Assembly: GCA_947497585.1 (NCBI GenBank)
Contig: CANMHG010000001.1
Coordinates: 124,001 to 188,000 of the forward strand
Reading direction: 5' to 3'
From: an uncultured Bacillaceae bacterium
Lineage (GTDB): Bacteria > Bacillota > Bacilli > Bacillales > Bacillaceae_L
Length of the DNA stretch: 64,000 nucleotides
This document shows positions 43,450 through 52,292 of the stretch, one piece after another. Positions within the stretch are counted from its first letter, which is position 1. Each line of letters opens with the position of its first letter. The notes beneath the pieces were generated by a model. It was not told the DNA's origin, made no database searches, and saw nothing but the letters and a program-made list of their open reading frames with translations. The position numbers and the translations under genes are program-made.

Positions 43450-43459
43450 GGTAAGATTG

Positions 43460-44422
43460 ATGAAAAAAGTCATTCAACTATTTGTTTTAGGCATTATTCT
43501 GTTTACTGCATACGCTAATCCAACCTTTGCTGCAATTACCGATCAACAATTAGACCAATATTTAACAGATATAGGATGGACACGTGAAGAACTACAAGAG
43601 TACTTTGATTACTTTGAATTATCACTAGATCAATTTGCAACCATCGAAGAACTACAGACCGAATTAGGCACGCCTTTAACTGAAGAGAACTTTGCGCAAT
43701 TATTGGCAACTTATAATATGACAGAAGATGAGCTCAATGAACTATTTGCAAGTTTCGGTGATTCTGTTGAAGATTATCTAATTTATGAAGAATTAGATGC
43801 TTCGATTGACTTTTATTTAAATCATGATGAATACATGAAGGAAGCAGAGGGATTCCTTGCCGATGTTGGTCTTACAGAGGAAGAGGTTGATACACTTTTT
43901 AATTATCTAATGGCATTGGATGAAACAGAGCTAGAGCAAAGAATGGAAGAGGTTGCTGCGAAACTAGAGCCATTTGCTATGCTTGACCCTGAGGCAGAAC
44001 TTACCGAGGCACAGAAAAATGAACTAGCTGCTGTTTGGTCAGACATGATGAATCTAATAGGTTTAAATCCAAACTATCATCTGTTAGATGAGAACGGAGT
44101 TGCTACTCCTGTATCTTTTCAGGAATTATTAGGAATGAATGACTTAGGGGGAAAAAGCCTAGTATTAGAGCTATATGATTTGGACGGCAATCTACTACTA
44201 GATATGCAATTATCAGATGAAATGCTTACTTCGGATTATCTATTCCAAGCTGCTAACCAATTAGTAGATGTTGGTGACCTGGCTGGTGAATTGACAATAG
44301 TTAAGCATGATACCATTCCAAAGACAGCATCACCTTATTTGATAAACATGCTTTTTGGACTATTGATCATATTCGTTGGGTTTCTAGTTTTTCAAAAGAC
44401 TCGCAAAAGAGAGCAATTTTAA
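43460..44422 (+). CDS. Processed acidic surface protein, class D sortase substrate
   Basis: 320 residues. Signal peptide (MKKVIQLFVLGIILFTAYANP, cleavage near FAA), a long very acidic helical region with repeated DQ/EE/TEE-rich ~40-residue units, and a C-terminal sorting signal: IPKTAS about residue 286, a hydrophobic helix and KTRKRE. IPKTA is a variant of LPXTG. The adjacent class D sortase is the likely enzyme. ATG 43460 with AGGAGG. Confidence 0.88.
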   Translation: MKKVIQLFVLGIILFTAYANPTFAAITDQQLDQYLTDIGWTREELQEYFDYFELSLDQFATIEELQTELGTPLTEENFAQLLATYNMTEDELNELFASFGDSVEDYLIYEELDASIDFYLNHDEYMKEAEGFLADVGLTEEEVDTLFNYLMALDETELEQRMEEVAAKLEPFAMLDPEAELTEAQKNELAAVWSDMMNLIGLNPNYHLLDENGVATPVSFQELLGMNDLGGKSLVLELYDLDGNLLLDMQLSDEMLTSDYLFQAANQLVDVGDLAGELTIVKHDTIPKTASPYLINMLFGLLIIFVGFLVFQKTRKREQF

Positions 44423-44425
44423 GCT

Positions 44426-45049
44426 ATGAGAAAGCTATCCATCATTCTTATCGGATGTGGAGTAACCTTTTTTTCCTGGAATTTGTACTCCTATTTAGTA
44501 GGTTACACAGCTACTACTACAATTGAAGATAGTCAAGTAGCAAGACAAGCAAAGATGCTTACGAAAGCTCAGTACCCCAAAAATGTAGAGTTGTATAAGG
44601 ATATTCCTAGCATAGGCGAAAGTATCGGAGACTTGACCATTCCAAAGCTAAAACGTACTTTTCCAATTCTTCAAGGTACAAGTAAGGCAGTTTTGAAAAA
44701 GGGAGTAGGGCACTATACGAAAAGTGCCCTACCGGGTGAAAATAATAATTCTGTTCTCTCAGGTCATCGTGACACGGTGTTCCGAGGTCTGAAGGATTTA
44801 AAAGTACATGACAAGCTTTTCGTTTCGACAGTTGCTGGTGAATTTGAGTATGTAGTCAAAAAGATTAGAATCGTCGATGCGAAAGATAAAACGTCCTTAA
44901 TGCCTCGTCCACGAGGTACATTGACACTAACAACATGTTATCCCTTCAATTACATCGGACGTGCCCCAGAAAGGTTTGTCGTTGTTGCGGAATTAACCTC
45001 CCAAAACACACGTAACGGTCACTCTAAAAAGTTTATAACAAGGCCTTGA
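44426..45049 (+). CDS. Class D sortase
   Basis: 207 residues: N-terminal membrane anchor (LSIILIGCGVTFFSWNLYSYLV), then the sortase barrel with catalytic His in LSGHRDTVF (about 114), Cys in LTLTTCYPF (about 171) and Arg in APERFVVV (about 185). IGDLTIPKLKRTFPILQGT and GVGHYTKSALPGENNNSVL fit class D. Begins 3 bp after its substrate gene, so they are co-transcribed. It should cleave the IPKTA signal and attach the acidic protein to the envelope. Confidence 0.93.
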   Translation: MRKLSIILIGCGVTFFSWNLYSYLVGYTATTTIEDSQVARQAKMLTKAQYPKNVELYKDIPSIGESIGDLTIPKLKRTFPILQGTSKAVLKKGVGHYTKSALPGENNNSVLSGHRDTVFRGLKDLKVHDKLFVSTVAGEFEYVVKKIRIVDAKDKTSLMPRPRGTLTLTTCYPFNYIGRAPERFVVVAELTSQNTRNGHSKKFITRP

Positions 45050-45166
45050 CTTAACCTTACAGTGATGTAAGGTTCTTTTCTCTTTTCTTAATGTTGATGT
45101 GGAAGACTTAAAAAATAATTTTTAAGACAAGGAAAAGTTATTCCCCCTGTACATATAGTATTAATA

Positions 45167-45183
45167 GGATAAAAATTTTATCC
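45167..45183 (+). promoter_or_regulatory. Palindrome upstream of the cystine transporter gene
   Basis: GGATAAAA and TTTTATCC arms around a single central A, 26 bp before the ATG. A candidate operator; no known regulator consensus was matched with certainty. Confidence 0.4.
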
Positions 45184-45208
45184 ATTAAAGTGAAAAAGGG
45201 GGAAGAGG

Positions 45209-46594
45209 ATGGGGACCATATTAATTATTGTTAACATTGCTTTTATGTTTTTATTACTTTACGGTCTTTATTTTATGCAGAAAAAGCATGTATCTTTTTC
45301 TAAAAGAGTCTTTTTAGCTCTAGGATTAGGTGTTGTCTATGGTTTTGTTCTGCAACTAATTTATGGTGCTGGTTCAGAGGTGCTTGATGGGTCTATTCAA
45401 TGGTTCAATCTTGTGGGTACAGGTTATATAAAATTTCTGCAAATGATCGTAATGCCACTCGTTTTCATCTCAATTATTGCTGCTTTTACGAGAATGAAGC
45501 TTTCTAATAATATAGGGAAAATTAGTGGTATGATCTTAAGTATTTTAGTTGGTACAACTGCAATTGCTGCTGCGGTTGCAATAACAGTGACATTAGCATT
45601 TGGCTTGGAGGCTGTTGAGATCCCACAGGGTGAAGCAGAAACTTCTCGTGGAGAGCAAATGGAACAAAGAGCAGCAGATGTTACAACACGAACACTTCCT
45701 CAGCAAATACTTGATTTTCTACCTGCTAATCCATTTTTAGATTTCACAGGTGCTAGACCAACTTCTACGATTGCAGTTGTTATTTTTGCAGCATTTATCG
45801 GAATTGCATTCCTAGGAGTCCGAAGAAAGAACCCAGAGCATGCTCAAACTTTCTCTAAAATTGTAGATACCTTCTATAGTATCGTAATGAGAGTAGTTAC
45901 GCTTATCCTACGACTTACACCCTACGGCGTACTTGCGATTATGACAAGAGTTGCTGCTACAAGTAACTATGACGCAATCATGAAGTTAGGAAAGTTCGTC
46001 ATTGCGTCATATGTAGCATTGTTGATTGTCTTCATTATCCACCTAATTCTTATAGCGATTTCAGGCTTAAATCCACTAACGTATGTAAAGAAAGCTATAC
46101 CTGTACTGACATTTGCTTTCACTTCCCGAACAAGTGCTGGTGCATTACCATTAAATATAAAGACTCAAACAAGAGACTTAGGTGTATCAGATGGTATAGC
46201 AAATTTCTCCGGATCATTCGGTCTATCAATTGGCCAAAATGGTTGTGCAGGTGTTTATCCAGCCATGCTTGCTGTTATGATTGCACCTACTGTTGGGATA
46301 AACCCTTTAAATCCTGGTTTTTTAGCAACTCTAATCCTTGTTGTGGCTATTAGCTCCTTTGGAGTCGCAGGTGTAGGAGGAGGAGCTACTTTTGCAGCAA
46401 TCCTCGTATTGTCTGCTATGGATTTACCTATTGCTTTAGCAGGTTTATTAATTTCAGTGGAACCACTAATCGATATGGGACGTACAGCTGTTAATGTAAG
46501 TGGAAGTATGACGGCAGGTGTTATAACAGGTAGGTTGACAGGTGAACTTGATGCATCAGTTTATGATGATACTAAGGAACAACTTGAGGCATAA
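45209..46594 (+). CDS. tcyP: L-cystine/dicarboxylate:cation symporter (TcyP-like)
   Basis: 461 residues in the DAACS (SDF) family. FLQMIVMPLVFISIIAAFTRMK, FTSRTSAGALPLNIKTQ, FSGSFGLSIGQNGCAGVYPAML and GVAGVGGGATFAAILVLS match the cystine transporter TcyP of B. subtilis (about the same length) rather than glutamate carriers. Imports L-cystine coupled to H+ or Na+. RBS GGGGGAAGAGG precedes ATG 45209. Monocistronic. Confidence 0.88.
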   Translation: MGTILIIVNIAFMFLLLYGLYFMQKKHVSFSKRVFLALGLGVVYGFVLQLIYGAGSEVLDGSIQWFNLVGTGYIKFLQMIVMPLVFISIIAAFTRMKLSNNIGKISGMILSILVGTTAIAAAVAITVTLAFGLEAVEIPQGEAETSRGEQMEQRAADVTTRTLPQQILDFLPANPFLDFTGARPTSTIAVVIFAAFIGIAFLGVRRKNPEHAQTFSKIVDTFYSIVMRVVTLILRLTPYGVLAIMTRVAATSNYDAIMKLGKFVIASYVALLIVFIIHLILIAISGLNPLTYVKKAIPVLTFAFTSRTSAGALPLNIKTQTRDLGVSDGIANFSGSFGLSIGQNGCAGVYPAMLAVMIAPTVGINPLNPGFLATLILVVAISSFGVAGVGGGATFAAILVLSAMDLPIALAGLLISVEPLIDMGRTAVNVSGSMTAGVITGRLTGELDASVYDDTKEQLEA

Positions 46595-46599
46595 GTATG

Positions 46600-46638
46600 A
46601 AAAGCCACATGAGTTTACTAGACTCATGTGGCTTTTTT
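46600..46638. terminator. Bidirectional terminator
   Basis: AAAAGCCACATGAGT pairs with ACTCATGTGGCTTTT across an 8-nt loop, between convergent genes. Confidence 0.93.
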
Positions 46639-47764
46639 AGCTTGCTTTTCTTAAAAGAAACTTTAATTTATCAACCATTACAGTTGGGTTAGGTTTACTG
46701 TTGATTAACAAAATTAGCTGGAAGAGGACAATAGGAATCCAGGTTCTTTTGTAAGCGAGATATTTGGGTTCCCAACCACAAGCAAATTTGCTTTTAAAGG
46801 CTTTTAGACCTTTGAACTTGTAGAGTGAGTTCCCGTGAAGATATGCCAGTCTTAAAATTTTTTCAAAATGAAATGACGAGCAACTTGTACCTACATTTGC
46901 TAATGGTGCCATGCCTAAGCTACAAACCTGATAATCATGCTCCTTTGCCCAATTAAAGATGTGTACGAAAAGGACATCCATTGTCCCGTTAGGGCTATCG
47001 ACTGTTTTTCTCATCAAATCAATACTAATTGAGTTTTTATAATCAGTTGCTAAAGTAGCAAAGGCGACGATATTGCCTTGTCCATCACATAAAATAGCTA
47101 GTGGAAATCGAGATACGTATTCTTCTGTATATGAAACGACTGAGAATCCTTTTTCCTTATTGTTACCTAGCCATGAATCTGAAATTGTTTTTATTTCTGA
47201 TATAAGTGTATTTGAATATGGAGGATGGATTACTCGAAATTCGAATGAACTACGAGTAAGTTTATTCATACTAGTTCGGAGTTTACTATTTTTCTTACCT
47301 TCGAGTGTGAAATTCTTTAGGTTAACAAGACCTTCTTCTCCAAGTTTTAGAAATTGATAACCCATATCTTTGTAATAGTCTAAATTTTGAGCGTTGACCT
47401 GGTAATAGACAGGTTTTAACCCTCGTTTTCTACTGTACTCATCAAATTCCCTTATTCCATCCCCAATAAATAAAGGATCGCCAATAGGATCTCCTAATAC
47501 AATTAGTTTGTTTGCGATTTTCTTATAGGCAATTAAAACTTTTTGGTTAGTTGTCCAGTACACCTCTTTATCTTGAAGATAAATTAAATGGGAAAGATGA
47601 CTGCCTCCATGCTTTTTAAGAAAAGAGGTGATTTGGTCCATATTTAGTTCCTTATAACAGGTAGTAAGTTCAATTTTAAAGAGTTGCTTTTTAAAAAAGT
47701 ACATGATAAAGCAAATAAGAAGTAATATACTAAAATCTAAAAAAGAAAACTGCGTATCAAACAT
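46637..47764 (-). CDS. DUF2156 / MprF C-terminal-like aminoacyl transferase domain protein
   Basis: About 375 residues: one N-terminal membrane helix, then a GNAT-like DUF2156 region (HLIYLQDKEVYWTTNQKVLIAYKKIANKLIVLGDPIGD, YEMGYQFLKLGEE-like block, SLGMAPLANVGTS), the domain that in MprF transfers Lys or Ala to phosphatidylglycerol. The large flippase domain of MprF is absent. A C-terminal hydrophobic stretch ends the protein. ATG 47764 with GGAGGG. Could modify lipids or peptides; not provable here. Confidence 0.8.
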   Translation of the reverse strand: MFDTQFSFLDFSILLLICFIMYFFKKQLFKIELTTCYKELNMDQITSFLKKHGGSHLSHLIYLQDKEVYWTTNQKVLIAYKKIANKLIVLGDPIGDPLFIGDGIREFDEYSRKRGLKPVYYQVNAQNLDYYKDMGYQFLKLGEEGLVNLKNFTLEGKKNSKLRTSMNKLTRSSFEFRVIHPPYSNTLISEIKTISDSWLGNNKEKGFSVVSYTEEYVSRFPLAILCDGQGNIVAFATLATDYKNSISIDLMRKTVDSPNGTMDVLFVHIFNWAKEHDYQVCSLGMAPLANVGTSCSSFHFEKILRLAYLHGNSLYKFKGLKAFKSKFACGWEPKYLAYKRTWIPIVLFQLILLINSKPNPTVMVDKLKFLLRKAS

Positions 47765-47984
47765 GCATATTTCCCTCCTGAGAAAATTCACATAGATAAA
47801 GATACCATACTATAGCTTTTAGAAATAGATAATTTCTTTTCCAAAGGTATTTTTTCTTCAAAACTTTGAAGGGAAATTGTGAATTTTTGTCGAAATTACA
47901 CTTTAGAAATAATACCAAACTACTATTAGGAACGAAATGAAATCTTGTTCTTTCCTATTTGGCTATGGAAGGAAGTGATTTCAA

Positions 47985-49508
47985 TTGTTGTTAGATAAGA
48001 ATGTGGCAGCTAATATGACCCTTGAAGAAGCAGGTGACTATATCCTAAATATGGTTGAGAAGTTCATTGATGTGAATACATTTTGCATTACAAGTATAAA
48101 TGAAACGAGTAGTTACTTTGTTAGCGTTTTTAATCGATCAGATCAAATTGCTAGTTCAGGAATTACTATTTCAGTTTATGAAGCTTATTGACATCTCTTA
48201 TTTAAAAGTGGTCGGGAACCACTTATTATAAATGATGCACTGCAACATCACGATACGTGTGATATGGAAATTACGCAGAATTTCCAAATTAGAAGTTTTC
48301 TTGGGGTACCAATTTTTAGAGAAAACGGAGAATTATTTGGTAACCTTTGCTGCTTTGATAAAAATATTTATTCTTTTACAAAACAGGATTTACAGCTACT
48401 TCAAACAATGTCAACCTTCCTTACCTATGTGGTTGAACTTGAACATAATAAAAAACAGGTAGAGATTGATTATACAAAGCTTTATAAAGAAAAACAGCTA
48501 TTACTTGATTCGCTTTCTGAAGGTGTTTTCGGGCTTGACCTGGATGGAGAAGTTAGATATTGCAATCGCTCTGCTCTTGAGATAGTAGGATATTCAACAG
48601 ATGAATTACAGCACCAAAGCCCATCTTCTACGTTCCTTAAAGGAATTACTAACACGAGCATTCATCTAACGTTAATAGATGGCTTAAGAAGAACTCAAAA
48701 AGATGAAACCTTTCATAGGAGTAATGGGGTTTATTTTCCTATTGAGTATACAAGTGTTGGCATTATTGAGGATGATCATATCGTTGGAGTCGTCGTTACC
48801 TTTAGAGACATTACTGAGCAGAAGAAGGCAGACGAGCTCATGTTGAAATCGGAAAAGTTAAACTTAGCTGGTCAGTTGGCTGCAGGTATTTCACATGAGA
48901 TCAGAAATCCGCTAACAGCGATTAAAGGATTTTTTCAACTGATAAAATCATCTACCCAAAAGGATGAATACTTTACGATCATTGACAATGAGTTAGAAAG
49001 AATTGAGGAGATATCAAGTGAGTTGTTAATGCTTGCAAAACCTCAATCGAAGACTCATGAAAAACATAACTTGTATGATATTATTAATGAAGTCAAGCTA
49101 CTTTTGGAAACACAAGCTATTATGAAGAGTATTTTAGTACGAACCGAGTTCGAAAGCTCATATCTAGAGGTGGTTTGTGATAAAACAAAGATAAAACAAG
49201 TTTTTATTAACTTAGTCAAAAATGCAATAGAGGCCATGGAGAAAGGGAATATCACGATAAAGGTAAGTTCCTGCGCTAACCATATAAGCATAACCGTTGA
49301 GGATAATGGTCCAGGAATTTCGAAAGAACGCTTAAATAGAATTGGAGAACCTTTCTATTCAACGAAAGAAAAGGGTACTGGATTAGGTTTATTGACTAGC
49401 TATAAAATTATCGAAAATCATAATGGTACAATTTCAGTTGATAGTGTTGTAGGGAAGGGAACTACATTTTTAATAACCTTACCACTTGATGTAGAGGTTA
49501 AGATCTGA
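47985..49508 (+). pseudogene. GAF-PAS sensor histidine kinase interrupted by one in-frame TGA
   Basis: A continuous reading frame of about 508 codons broken only by TGA at 48189-48191 (codon 69). Before it: LDKNVAANMTLEEAGDYILNMVEKF, the start of a GAF domain. Directly after it, in the same frame: HLLFKSGREPLIINDALQHHD, the rest of the GAF domain, then a PAS domain, HisKA (AAGISHEIRNPLTAIKGF) and HATPase_c (ENGTGLGLLTSYKI-like). GAF domains of this kind often have Cys at that position (YC), so TGC or TGT to TGA is the likely change. TTG 47985 follows GGAAGTGA. The sequence resembles sporulation-type kinases. Confidence 0.85.
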
Positions 49509-49538
49509 ATTTGAGAAATCGCAATGAACACAATATGC

Positions 49539-50095
49539 TAAGTGATTTTTTACTAGAATGGGGACAAGTTAGGTAGTAAGAAGAGAAAACGAGTCCGAAT
49601 TCTATGCTAATTCGGACAGGTTGAGTGGTAGCAGGAGAAAACGAGTCCGAATCCCGAGCATATTCGGACAGGTAGAGTAGTAGGAAGAGAAAACGAGTCC
49701 GAATCTAAGCTAGATTCGGACAGGTTGAGCATTGGCAAGAGAAAACGAGTCCGAATTCTATGCTAATTCGGACAGGTTGAGTAGTAGCAGGAAAAAACGA
49801 GTCCGAATTCTATGCTAATTCGGACAGGTTGAGTAGTAGCAGGAAAAAACGAGTCCGAATCCTATGCTAATTCGGACAGGTAGAGTGGTAGCAGGAGAAA
49901 ACAAGTCCGAATCCCGAGCATATTCGGACAGGTAGAGTAGTAGGAAGAGAAGACGAGTCCGAATCCCGAGCATATTCGGACAGGTAGAGTAGTAGAAGAG
50001 AAAACGAGTCCGAATCCTATGCTAATTCGGACAGGTTGAGTGGTAGGAAGAGAAAACCAGTCCGAATCCCATGCAGATTCGGACTGGAAAAAGTA
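49539..50095. repeat. Ten-copy 52-bp tandem array of stem-loops
   Basis: Units begin with GAGTCCGAAT at 49591, 49643, 49695, 49747, 49799, 49851, 49903, 49955, 50006 and 50058: period 52 bp, with one 51-bp step. Each unit has arms GTCCGAAT and ATTCGGAC around a variable 5-9-nt loop. Stem extensions vary in a compensatory way: copy 3 has AATCT/AGATT, copy 10 has CCAG/CTGG outside and C/G inside. A degenerate extra copy precedes the array. It fills the 600-bp gap between convergent genes. Confidence 0.95.
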
Positions 50096-50109
50096 GTACC
50101 CTATCCCAC

Positions 50110-51189
50110 TTAATTACTTGATGAGAAACTAGCAAGATTTCTTCTCTGTTTTAACGTAAAAAACCATTTCAAGATACTTGGTACAAATATAATGATAAAC
50201 AATAATCGAATAAATTGTAATGAACTAACAATCGCAGGGTCAGCTCCAACGGCTTTTGCGGTTAACACCATTTCAACAAGTCCACCAGGTGCAAAGCTTA
50301 ATAGTGCAGTTGGAAGGTGGAGGTTTGTCGCTAATGAGAACAAATAACCAAGACCAAAAGAAGTTGCAATAATAATCATTGCTAAAAGAAAATAAATCCC
50401 ACAATATTTTCCTCCTAATTTTAAATCTTGTATTGTTATCTTACTCCCCATGCTTATCCCTACAGATACTTGTGCAAGAATGAGTAAGAGACTAGGAAGA
50501 ATAGGTAATTCAACACCACTACTATTTAACAAGGCTGTTGCCAGAAGTGGCCCTATCACATAGGCTGCTGGCAAACGATTACGTAAAAGCCACCCTGCCA
50601 AAATAGGAATAATAAACCATCCGTAAGAAAAAATACTAGCATTATTGTGAATAACTGCAGCTGTCTGAAGGGAATTCACTGATTCTGCTGCAAACATATA
50701 AACGACCAGAAAAGGAACTGTAAAAACAACAGTAAGTAGTCGAACGGTTTGAAAAATCGTTACCATTGCAGAATTAGCTTTCACAGATTCACTTGCTGCA
50801 ACCATTTCTGATAACCCGCCTGGGATTGAACCAAACACGCTCGTTGCAGAGTCAATGTCAATAAATCGAGCTGCAACTAAACTATTGATAACACTAACGG
50901 TTAATAATAAGATGGTTGTTAGTAAGAATGGAAGAATATAAGGTCCTACAGTGGTAAAGGTTGCTGTAGTAAATGAGAGGCCAAAGAATATACCTAGAAT
51001 AACTAATCCTCCATTAAAGATAGCTTTTGGCACTGTCTTTTCCTGTGGACGGATTGCTTTCCATAAGATCATTGCAGTCATTGGTCCAAGTATCCATGGG
51101 ATTGGTAAATCTCCTATGTAAAATAAATAGCCTGCAATCGCTGCAATTGCATAACTCTTAATAATGCTTCCTAAATATAGATGTTTCAA
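50110..51189 (-). CDS. AbrB-family membrane protein (PF05145 type)
   Basis: 359 residues built from two homologous halves of five to six hydrophobic segments. The repeated block (SIPGGLSEMVAASESVKANSAMVTIFQTVRLL in the first half; APGGLVEMVLTAKAVGADPAIVSSLQFIRLL in the second) is the AbrB duplication signature. Named after E. coli AbrB (aidB regulator); also annotated ammonia-monooxygenase-like, but it is a transporter-like protein of unknown substrate. Followed on the minus strand by the hairpin array. Confidence 0.85.
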   Translation of the reverse strand: MKHLYLGSIIKSYAIAAIAGYLFYIGDLPIPWILGPMTAMILWKAIRPQEKTVPKAIFNGGLVILGIFFGLSFTTATFTTVGPYILPFLLTTILLLTVSVINSLVAARFIDIDSATSVFGSIPGGLSEMVAASESVKANSAMVTIFQTVRLLTVVFTVPFLVVYMFAAESVNSLQTAAVIHNNASIFSYGWFIIPILAGWLLRNRLPAAYVIGPLLATALLNSSGVELPILPSLLLILAQVSVGISMGSKITIQDLKLGGKYCGIYFLLAMIIIATSFGLGYLFSLATNLHLPTALLSFAPGGLVEMVLTAKAVGADPAIVSSLQFIRLLFIIIFVPSILKWFFTLKQRRNLASFSSSN

Positions 51190-51223
51190 TTTATCACCTC
51201 GCTGTACTACTACTTAACATGTG

Positions 51224-52165
51224 CTACATATCTAACTTGGTATGAGTTGCCCGGCCTATCATTTTTTCTTTTGTTGTTAAATAAACGCCTAATAGAACAA
51301 CACAGCCACCAAAAAACTGATGCCACGTTATTGCTTCTCTAAAAAAGATAAAAGAACCAATTGCTGCAAACACTGGTACCAGGTTTAAAAAAACCGAAGC
51401 CAATGAAGGACCTATATTTTCAACTGCCTTGTTCCAGCCAATTAAAGCAATGACTGATGGAAAAACTCCTAGATAAAGAAGAGACAAAATTGAATTCCAA
51501 TTCCAGTTAATGGTATGTAGTGTATTCCATTCAAAGGCAGTAAAAGGAACCATAATTACAAGTGCTGTAAAAAGAATAGACAATAATCCACCATACAACG
51601 GAAATTTTCCTGAATGACCCTTAACGACAAATGAATATAGGACCCAGCAAATGACAGCTAAGCACATCAGAATATCTCCAAAGTTAAAAGAGAGTGATGT
51701 GATAACCTCCAATGACCCTTTTGATAAAACCCACAGAACACCTGCCATTGAGATAAAAACACCCAGTAGCTTACGTTTTTCCATCTTTTCTTTTAATAAT
51801 AAAAATCCAATAATAACAGAAAAAATGGGTGTGGATGATTCCACGATCCCAGCATTAATTGGGGAGGTGAAATGTAATGAATAATAAAGTAGAGTATTAA
51901 AGGCTGCAATCCCTGTAAAGGCTAGGCTTACAATGACTTTCCATTCCTTGAGCCATAACTGTCTATTTTGGTTCCATTCTTTAAGACCTAGGGGTAATAA
52001 TATTAAGAAGGCAATGAATAATCTCAAGAATGCTAGTGTGATTGGTGGAATTGAATCTGCCACAGCTTTCCCCACAAGTAAATTCCCCGCATAAATGGCT
52101 GCAACAATAACCAAAAGGATATATGAGTTCACCAAATTAGCACTCCCTTTACTTTGATGTAACAT
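51224..52165 (-). CDS. EamA-family (DMT) exporter
   Basis: 313 residues with ten hydrophobic segments and two EamA repeats (VAAIYAGNLLVGKAVADSIPPITLAFLRLFIAF; VICWVLYSFVVKGHS). Members export metabolites, amino acids or drugs. Divergent from a second EamA gene 127 bp away, and 34 bp upstream of the AbrB-type gene, so these two minus-strand genes may be co-transcribed. Confidence 0.85.
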   Translation of the reverse strand: MLHQSKGSANLVNSYILLVIVAAIYAGNLLVGKAVADSIPPITLAFLRLFIAFLILLPLGLKEWNQNRQLWLKEWKVIVSLAFTGIAAFNTLLYYSLHFTSPINAGIVESSTPIFSVIIGFLLLKEKMEKRKLLGVFISMAGVLWVLSKGSLEVITSLSFNFGDILMCLAVICWVLYSFVVKGHSGKFPLYGGLLSILFTALVIMVPFTAFEWNTLHTINWNWNSILSLLYLGVFPSVIALIGWNKAVENIGPSLASVFLNLVPVFAAIGSFIFFREAITWHQFFGGCVVLLGVYLTTKEKMIGRATHTKLDM

Positions 52166-52292
52166 AACAATGTTTCTATTATACTAAAATGCTATGAGTT
52201 AATTCCATTAAATATTTTGTCTCTCGAAATAAATTTTATTTTGGTTTATAATTAATCATCGTACATCAAAGAGAGATTGGGATGAGAAAAAA

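Noticed and set aside
43340..43459. Long N-terminal extension of the acidic surface protein from 43400
   Set aside because: It lacks a ribosome site and would destroy the signal peptide start; ATG 43460 has AGGAGG.
48189..48225. Selenocysteine insertion site
   Set aside because: A short stem follows the TGA, but the loop CGGGA lacks the bulged U and GU of bacterial SECIS elements and the stem codes for conserved GAF residues. Kept only as a check in the findings.
49539..50095. CRISPR array
   Set aside because: The intervening sequences are nearly identical between units, so there are no spacers; the 52-bp unit is itself the repeat.
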